This document shows positions 1 through 4,894 of a DNA stretch of 6,900 bases, one piece after another. The notes under the pieces were generated by a model. It was not told the origin of the DNA. It did not search any database and saw only the letters and a list, made by a program, of their open reading frames with translations. The DNA is from Campylobacteraceae bacterium (GTDB lineage: Bacteria > Campylobacterota > Campylobacteria > Campylobacterales > Sulfurovaceae): positions 1 to 6,900 of the forward strand of contig JALSOO010000065.1 in the NCBI GenBank assembly GCA_026986355.1, given 5' to 3'. Position 1 is the first letter of the stretch. Each line of letters opens with the position of its first letter. The position numbers and the translations under genes are program-made.

Positions 1-33
1 TAACATAAAAAAATATATTTAAATCTTTTATTG

Positions 34-39
34 TATAAT
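34..39 (+). promoter_or_regulatory. -10 box of the DUF1835 gene promoter
   Basis: TATAAT matches the sigma-70 -10 consensus at all six positions. It lies 21 bases before the ATG at 61, within an A/T-rich run that starts at base 1. No convincing -35 hexamer is visible, which is usual for Campylobacterota promoters. Transcription would start near 45-47, giving a very short leader that still contains the Shine-Dalgarno site at 51-55. Confidence 0.6.
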
Positions 40-50
40 ATTACTATCAG

Positions 51-55
51 AGGAG
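51..55 (+). promoter_or_regulatory. Shine-Dalgarno site that fixes the DUF1835 gene start at 61
   Basis: AGGAG followed by a 5-base spacer and ATG at 61 is a strong ribosome binding site. The same frame can be extended upstream to a TTG at 31. That start would overlap the -10 box and would add ten residues before the point where the DUF1835 domain begins. The ATG at 61 is therefore the better start. Confidence 0.75.
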
Positions 56-60
56 TAGAT

Positions 61-1029
61 ATGGCTAAAGTTCTTAATATTGTCAATGGAGATGTTACTG
101 TTGAGATTATAAGAAGTGCCTATATCAATGGAGATTTTTTAGCATGGGGTGATTTCTTACATGAGGGATATGTACCATTTACCTCATCATTAGAAGAGCT
201 ATCTAATATTCGTGCAAGATATATCTCTAAACAGGGTTTTGATTCCTTTGAAAATATAAGAAAAAAATTTCAAGAACGAGATAATAGACTTAAAAAGTAT
301 CATCACTATCAAAAAATTATTTTGTGGTTTGAACCTGACCTCTATGACCAACTACAACTTATTCAAATTTTATCATGGTTTGCCAATCAAAACATTGAAA
401 ATATTAACCTAACTCTTATATCTGTCAACCACTATTTAAAAGAGTCTTCTCCTAGAGGTATTAGAATGCTTTTAGGCGATGAAGAGAGTGTAACTAGAGA
501 ACATTTAGAAGTTGCACAAAAAGCATGGTTGGCATTTATACAACCAACTCCTATGGATTGGTTTAAACTATTAGATGAAGATTTAAGCTATTTACCATTT
601 TTAAAAGATGCAATTATCCGAATGTTAGAAGAGTTTCCAAATAGAAGAGATGGACTCTCTCGTTCTCAATATCAAGCTCTTTATATTATCTCAAAAGGTA
701 TCAATAATCCAAAATATATTTTTGATAAATCTCAGACATTAGAGAAAAAAAGATTTATGGGAGAGATTATTTTTTGGAAAATTTTAGACGAATTTATAGA
801 AAATAGAGTTATATCTTCACAAAAAAATGGTCAAATATTGACCATTACACCATTGGGTAGAGATATACTCAATCAAAATATAAACTATCTCCATATAAAA
901 CCTATAAATAAGTGGATTGGAGGAACAAAACTAAAAAATAGTAATCTATGGTGTTGGGATAGTAAAAATAGAACAATAAAAAGATACTACTACTCCAAAG
1001 TTCTCTCTTCTCTACTACCATTTAGATGA
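61..1029 (+). CDS. DUF1835/DUF3658 domain protein of unknown function
   Basis: The protein is 322 residues, with no signal peptide or membrane segment, so it is probably cytoplasmic. Residues 1 to about 120 resemble DUF1835: the N-terminal IVNGD (7-11), AWGDFLHEG (28-36) and the downstream LWFEPDLYDQLQL (88-100) are typical of that family. Residues about 195-300 resemble the DUF3658 domain often fused behind it: RDGLSRSQ (196-203), RFMGEIIFW (231-239), LTITPLG (260-266) and KWIGGTKL (284-291). The family has no established biochemical function that I know of, so none is assigned. One small departure from the usual pattern is HEGYVP (34-39), where many relatives have EGP at the equivalent place. 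The gene ends 50 bases before ileS, which has its own -10 box, so a shared transcript is possible but not required. Family assignment is from recognised motifs; the function remains open. Confidence 0.85.
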   Translation: MAKVLNIVNGDVTVEIIRSAYINGDFLAWGDFLHEGYVPFTSSLEELSNIRARYISKQGFDSFENIRKKFQERDNRLKKYHHYQKIILWFEPDLYDQLQLIQILSWFANQNIENINLTLISVNHYLKESSPRGIRMLLGDEESVTREHLEVAQKAWLAFIQPTPMDWFKLLDEDLSYLPFLKDAIIRMLEEFPNRRDGLSRSQYQALYIISKGINNPKYIFDKSQTLEKKRFMGEIIFWKILDEFIENRVISSQKNGQILTITPLGRDILNQNINYLHIKPINKWIGGTKLKNSNLWCWDSKNRTIKRYYYSKVLSSLLPFR

Positions 1030-1044
1030 TAATCAATTTTTAGA

Positions 1045-1050
1045 TATAAT
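1045..1050 (+). promoter_or_regulatory. -10 box of the ileS promoter
   Basis: TATAAT is a perfect -10 hexamer 29 bases before the ileS ATG, in an A/T-rich gap of 50 bases. No clear -35 box is seen. The predicted leader is only about 20 bases, so there is no room for a T-box or other leader riboswitch. The Shine-Dalgarno site is weak: TAGG at 1068-1071, 8 bases before the ATG. Confidence 0.55.
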
Positions 1051-1079
1051 TTCAATAATTATTTAATTAGGTATAAAAA

Positions 1080-3845
1080 ATGGAATTTAAAGATACACTA
1101 CTACTACCAAAGACTAAGTTTCCTATGCGTGGAAATCTACCAAACAATGAACCAAAACGTTATCAAAAATGGTATGACAACAATATGTATGAGCAGATGA
1201 AAACAAAACGTGAGGGGGCTGAAATGTTCACCCTTCATGATGGTCCTCCTTATGCTAATGGAGATATTCATATAGGTCATGCTCTCAATAAAACTCTAAA
1301 AGATATTATCTTAAAATATAACTATTTCCAAGGTAAAGCCGTACGGTTTACTCCTGGTTGGGATTGTCATGGGCTTCCTATCGAACAGAAAGTAGAAGAT
1401 AAAATGGGAACAGCCAAAAAAGAGACTCTCTCAACATCTAAATTCCGTGAGATTTGTAGATTGACAGCACAAAAAGCTGTTGAGGGTCAAAAAAAGGGAT
1501 TTAAAAAGTTAGGAATTATGGCTGATTGGGAAAATCCTTATATCACAATGGATTTTAAATTTGAAGCAAATATCTATAGAACACTTTGTGAAGTAGCAAA
1601 AAAGGGGCTACTTGTTGAACGTCATAAACCTATCTTTTGGTCTTGGGCTGCTAGAACAGCTCTAGCTGATGCAGAGGTAGAGTATGAGGATAAAGAGGAC
1701 TACTCAATCTATGTAAACTTTGAATTATCAGATTTGGCAAAAGAGAAGCTTGGCATAGAGGGAAAAGCAGGAGTTGTTATCTGGACGACTACACCATGGA
1801 CTCTTCCTGCAAATACAGGTATATCTCTAAATCCTGATGAGATGTATATCTTGGGAGAGCATGGACATATAGTAGCAGAGGCTCGTTATGATGCGATGAT
1901 AGCAGAGGGTGTGGTAGCAGGTCATTCCAATAGAAAAATATCAGCAAAAGAGCTTGATGGGTTATTGGCTATCAATCCTCTAAATGGTCGAACTTCCAAA
2001 ATTGTTCTAGGAGAACATGTCTTGATGGACGGTGGTACAGGTTGTGTACATACAGCACCAGGTCATGGAGAAGATGACTATAGAGTAGGACTCAAAAATG
2101 GGCTTGATGTTCTTATGCCAGTTGATGAAAAAGGTTGTTACGATGAGTCTATCAAAGGTCTAAATCTACTACCAAATGCAGATGAGTTTGTAGGTGTTCA
2201 TATCTTTAAAGCCAATGAGAAGATTTTAGAACTTCTTGGAGATTCTCTATTAAAAGTAAGTAAGTTTACCCACTCATATCCACACTGTTGGAGAACCAAA
2301 AAACCACTTATCTATAGAGCTACTAATCAGTGGTTTATATCGGTTGATGATAAACCTATCGGTTCAGAAGATACGCTAAGAGAAGCGTCATTAAAGGCTA
2401 TTGATAGTGTAGATTTCTATCCAAAAAGTTCAGAAAATAGATTGAGACCAATGATAGAGGGGCGACCAGATTGGTGTATCTCTCGTCAAAGAAGTTGGGG
2501 TGTGCCTATTGCATTCTTTAGAGTCAAAGCTACTAAAAAAGTTATCTTTGATGAGAAAGTTCTCGATTTTATTGCCAATATCTTTGAAGAGAAGGGTACT
2601 GATGTATGGTACGATATGGAGATTAGTGAGCTTCTACACCCTGATTGTCAATATAGTGCAGATGAGCTTGAAAAAGTATCTGATATTTTAGATGTATGGT
2701 TTGATAGTGGGTCTACATGGAACGCTGTACTAGAGAGTGGAAACTATGATGCAGGAGAGTATCCATCATCATTATACCTAGAGGGTTCAGACCAACATAG
2801 AGGGTGGTTTCAAACATCTCTACTATTAAGTTCGGCTATTCATCAGAAATCGCCATATAAAACATTAATTACTCATGGATTTACAGTTGATGCTAAAGGC
2901 GAAAAGATGAGTAAATCAAAAGGGAATGTAATCGCACCTGACAAGGTAATCAAACAGTATGGTTCAGAGATTTTACGTCTTTGGGTTGCACTAAGTGACT
3001 ATCAACATGACCTTAAGATTTCAGATGCTATTTTAAAACAGACTGCAGAACAGTATAGAAAACTAAGAAATACATTTAGATTCTTGATGGCAAATGTAGA
3101 TGGACTAGAGAGAGTCGTAGAGCCAAATGAGTATAATGAGATAGATAGATGGATTTTAGCTAAAGCCAAAGAGATTTTTGATGATGTCAATCACTCCTTT
3201 GGGGAGTATGACTTTTTGCGAGGATTCTCAATACTCAATAACTTTGTAACCAATGAGCTAAGTGGTATCTATATGGATATTACCAAAGATAGACTCTATT
3301 GTGATGCCAAAGATTCGATAACACGTCAATCGACTCAATCAGCAATGGTACTTATCTCAAAAGCGATGATGGCTCTTGTAGCTCCTGTACTTACCTATAC
3401 AATTGATGAGGTATTAGATTATGCTCCTGCTATTGTAAAAGGAGATATGAAATCAGTATTTGATTTGGTCTATCAAGAACTTCCTAATATGGAAGATACC
3501 TTTGATGATAAAATCTTGATTGAAGCTAGAGCAAAATTCTCTGAATCTATTGATAGACTTAAAAAAGAGAAGCTTATAAAATCAACACTAGAGCTTGAGA
3601 TTATAGGAGATAGTTCAATCTTTAATCTTAAAGAGTCTAAAAACTTAGAAGATTGGTTTATAGTATCTGCTCTAAGAGATTCATCTGATACTCCAAAAGT
3701 GGGAGAGTTTGAAGTGTACGGAACAGACTTTAGCGTACATAAAGCTCAAAAAGAGAAATGCCCAAGATGTTGGAGATACACATCTCACTCTGAAGAGGAA
3801 GCGTGTGAACGCTGTGAGCAAGTCGTAAAAACACTAAAGGCTTAG
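1080..3845 (+). CDS. ileS: Isoleucyl-tRNA synthetase (class I, bacterial type)
   Basis: This cytoplasmic enzyme charges tRNA-Ile with isoleucine, using ATP, and hydrolyses mischarged valine in a separate editing domain. The protein is 921 residues, within the usual range for bacterial IleRS, and appears complete. The Rossmann catalytic core carries HIGH at 64-67 within PPYANGDIHIGHALNK, WDCHGLP at 94-100, WFDSGS at 540-545, EGSDQHRGWF at 568-577 (the Glu is expected to contact the aminoacyl-adenylate) and KMSKS at 609-613. The inserted CP1 editing domain shows WTTTPWTLPANT at 235-246 and HTAPGHGEDDY ending at 334, whose aspartates include the conserved editing-site Asp. The helical anticodon-binding domain begins around DRW at 689-691. 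A C-terminal zinc knuckle is intact: Cys894 and Cys897 (CPRCW), then Cys909 and Cys912 (CERC). This knuckle is typical of the common bacterial form rather than the eukaryote-like IleS2 form. No key residue is missing and no frameshift is seen. Confidence 0.98.
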   Translation: MEFKDTLLLPKTKFPMRGNLPNNEPKRYQKWYDNNMYEQMKTKREGAEMFTLHDGPPYANGDIHIGHALNKTLKDIILKYNYFQGKAVRFTPGWDCHGLPIEQKVEDKMGTAKKETLSTSKFREICRLTAQKAVEGQKKGFKKLGIMADWENPYITMDFKFEANIYRTLCEVAKKGLLVERHKPIFWSWAARTALADAEVEYEDKEDYSIYVNFELSDLAKEKLGIEGKAGVVIWTTTPWTLPANTGISLNPDEMYILGEHGHIVAEARYDAMIAEGVVAGHSNRKISAKELDGLLAINPLNGRTSKIVLGEHVLMDGGTGCVHTAPGHGEDDYRVGLKNGLDVLMPVDEKGCYDESIKGLNLLPNADEFVGVHIFKANEKILELLGDSLLKVSKFTHSYPHCWRTKKPLIYRATNQWFISVDDKPIGSEDTLREASLKAIDSVDFYPKSSENRLRPMIEGRPDWCISRQRSWGVPIAFFRVKATKKVIFDEKVLDFIANIFEEKGTDVWYDMEISELLHPDCQYSADELEKVSDILDVWFDSGSTWNAVLESGNYDAGEYPSSLYLEGSDQHRGWFQTSLLLSSAIHQKSPYKTLITHGFTVDAKGEKMSKSKGNVIAPDKVIKQYGSEILRLWVALSDYQHDLKISDAILKQTAEQYRKLRNTFRFLMANVDGLERVVEPNEYNEIDRWILAKAKEIFDDVNHSFGEYDFLRGFSILNNFVTNELSGIYMDITKDRLYCDAKDSITRQSTQSAMVLISKAMMALVAPVLTYTIDEVLDYAPAIVKGDMKSVFDLVYQELPNMEDTFDDKILIEARAKFSESIDRLKKEKLIKSTLELEIIGDSSIFNLKESKNLEDWFIVSALRDSSDTPKVGEFEVYGTDFSVHKAQKEKCPRCWRYTSHSEEEACERCEQVVKTLKA
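3836..3840 (+). promoter_or_regulatory. Shine-Dalgarno site for the small membrane ORF, inside the ileS 3' end
   Basis: AAAGG, a 7-base spacer and then ATG at 3848 is a good ribosome binding site. It lies entirely within the last codons of ileS, so the small ORF would be translated from the ileS message, probably by re-initiation after the ileS stop two bases upstream of its start. Confidence 0.5.
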
Positions 3846-3847
3846 AG

Positions 3848-3967
3848 ATGTTTGATTTATCTCAACCTATACCCAATGAAGTTGTCATTGGGTCTATTAT
3901 CTTTATCTTTGGACTTGTTGGAGTTGGGCTTTTGGTGATTAGATACTACAAAAAGAAATTATTCTAA
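3848..3967 (+). CDS. Small single-helix membrane protein, unknown function
   Basis: This short ORF encodes 39 residues, from ATG at 3848 to TAA at 3965-3967. I do not recognise the family. The N-terminus is short and polar (MFDLSQPIPNE) and is followed by one hydrophobic helix at about residues 12-31, rich in Val, Ile, Leu, Phe and Gly. The C-terminus is strongly basic (RYYKKK at 32-37). By the positive-inside rule this predicts an inner-membrane protein with its C-terminus in the cytoplasm. Support for a real gene: a good Shine-Dalgarno site, tight 2-base spacing after ileS, and a chemically sensible membrane topology. Doubts: its length, and a perfect inverted repeat inside it that could instead be the ileS terminator. 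Its last 9 bases overlap the end of the convergent tyrA gene. Any function is unknown; location next to ileS says little about its role. Confidence 0.6.
   Translation: MFDLSQPIPNEVVIGSIIFIFGLVGVGLLVIRYYKKKLF
3871..3893 (+). terminator. Perfect 9-bp hairpin, possible ileS terminator
   Basis: ACCCAATGA (3871-3879) and TCATTGGGT (3885-3893) are exact reverse complements around a 5-base loop (AGTTG). The stem has four G:C pairs, three of them near its base. It begins 25 bases after the ileS stop codon, a common terminator position, and is followed by a T-rich but interrupted tract (CTATTATCTTTATCTTT). On the minus strand no T-run follows the hairpin, so it is a poor terminator for tyrA. The imperfect T-tract and the position inside an apparently good ORF keep confidence low. 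Confidence 0.4.
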
Positions 3968-4792
3968 TATATCATGAAGTCTATTGGCATCACTCATCCA
4001 TTGATTTAGATTCTCCCACTCCTCTTGCTCTATAAGCTTTTGACAAATAGATATCTCATCTTTGAATGCTTGTAGAGAGTCTAAAAGATTACTTCTATTT
4101 TGTCTAAAAATATCCTCCCACATCTTAGGAGAACTCTTGGCTATACGACTCATACTTCTAAATCCACCACCTGCAAGAGCAATAATACTCTCAGGCTTCT
4201 CCTGTTTCATTACAGAGTTTGCAATAGCATAACTAACAGCATGAGGCATATGAGAGATAAAAGCTACATCTCTATCATGCTCTTTTGCCTCCATAAATGT
4301 AACCTTTGCATTTATATCTGCAAAAATATCCAAAGCAACCCTCTTTTGTAGCTCTCCACTCTTCTCTTGATTACAGACAACCATTATTTGATTATCATAA
4401 AGACCCTCTATCGCAGCCGTTGGCCCAAACTTTTCTGTCCCTGTCATAGGGTGTGCTGTGACAAAATTTTGACGTATCTGTTGGGGGATAGAGCTATCTA
4501 TCTTCTCTTTGCTTGAACCAAAATCAATAATAGTAGAATCTTTATGAATATCTTGTAGATTTTGAGTCGTTTTAATAATTGCATCAACAGGTATAGTCAA
4601 AACTATAACATCACACAATTTAATCTGCTCAAAATCATCAGCAATAGTATCTACTAAGTTTAATTCAAGTGCCTCTTTTTGATGCTTTTTATTATGGTCA
4701 TATCCAATTATATTATATTTTTTAGGAGTTTTTTTAAGAGCCAATCCAAGAGAACCACCCATTAGTCCAAGACCAATAATTCCAATATTCAT
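3959..4792 (-). CDS. tyrA: Prephenate dehydrogenase (monofunctional)
   Basis: TyrA oxidatively decarboxylates prephenate to 4-hydroxyphenylpyruvate with NAD+, the committed step to tyrosine; it is a cytoplasmic enzyme. The protein is 277 residues, normal for a monofunctional form, with no fused chorismate mutase domain and no C-terminal ACT regulatory domain. The N-terminal Rossmann fold has GLGLMGGSLG at 7-16, and Asp32 at the end of the second strand fits NAD preference. IIDFGSSK (88-95) and AHPMTGTE (113-120) are family signatures; His114 is the expected catalytic histidine. SHMPH (180-184) and FRSMSRIAKSSPKMW (211-225), with Arg216 and Trp225, match the substrate-binding helical domain. 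The ATG is preceded by AAGGG with a 7-base spacer and by an extended -10 promoter. The gene is divergent from bamA and convergent with ileS and the small ORF, overlapping the latter by 9 bp. Confidence 0.95.
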   Translation of the reverse strand: MNIGIIGLGLMGGSLGLALKKTPKKYNIIGYDHNKKHQKEALELNLVDTIADDFEQIKLCDVIVLTIPVDAIIKTTQNLQDIHKDSTIIDFGSSKEKIDSSIPQQIRQNFVTAHPMTGTEKFGPTAAIEGLYDNQIMVVCNQEKSGELQKRVALDIFADINAKVTFMEAKEHDRDVAFISHMPHAVSYAIANSVMKQEKPESIIALAGGGFRSMSRIAKSSPKMWEDIFRQNRSNLLDSLQAFKDEISICQKLIEQEEWENLNQWMSDANRLHDILE

Positions 4793-4818
4793 ACTATAAC
4801 CCTTATTTACTTTTTCAA

Positions 4819-4827
4819 ATTATAGCA
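4819..4827 (-). promoter_or_regulatory. Extended -10 promoter of tyrA
   Basis: On the minus strand this reads TGCTATAAT, a perfect extended -10 element (TGn plus TATAAT). It lies 26 bases upstream of the tyrA ATG, predicting a leader of about 20 bases that includes the AAGGG ribosome binding site at 4800-4804. No good -35 is seen, which an extended -10 can compensate for. Confidence 0.65.
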
Positions 4828-4876
4828 CTTTCTTAGTGAAAAGAAGATACACTAATGCTACTGATTAGAAATTCTC

Positions 4877-4882
4877 TAAGGA
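4877..4882 (+). promoter_or_regulatory. Shine-Dalgarno site of bamA, unusually far from the ATG
   Basis: TAAGGA is a strong anti-16S match, but 12 bases separate it from the ATG at 4895, longer than the usual 5-9. No ATG, GTG or TTG lies in frame closer to it, and a later start would lose the signal peptide. The ATG at 4895 is therefore kept. Confidence 0.55.
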
Positions 4883-4894
4883 ACAATTAACTAT

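Noticed and set aside
31..60. In-frame upstream extension of the DUF1835 gene to a TTG start at 31
   Set aside because: The extension overlaps a perfect TATAAT at 34-39 and the AGGAG ribosome binding site at 51-55. The domain begins right after the ATG at 61.
1054..1063. AATAATTATT palindrome upstream of ileS as a possible operator
   Set aside because: It consists only of A and T in a strongly A/T-rich promoter gap, where such palindromes arise by chance.
2500..2691. 63-residue plus-strand ORF inside ileS
   Set aside because: It lies in another frame of a fully intact ileS and has no recognisable protein features. It is a shadow ORF.
3002..3190. 62-residue minus-strand ORF antisense to ileS
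   Set aside because: It is rich in Ser and Leu, as expected from reading the ileS codons in reverse, and has no motif. It is a shadow ORF.
4100..4351. 83-residue plus-strand ORF antisense to tyrA
   Set aside because: It covers the core of an intact tyrA gene, and its composition is what antisense reading of tyrA would give. No domain is visible.
4826..4838. CACT...AGTG inverted repeat in the tyrA-bamA gap as a possible operator
   Set aside because: Each arm is only 4 bp and cannot be extended, so it is expected by chance in 100 bases of AT-rich DNA.
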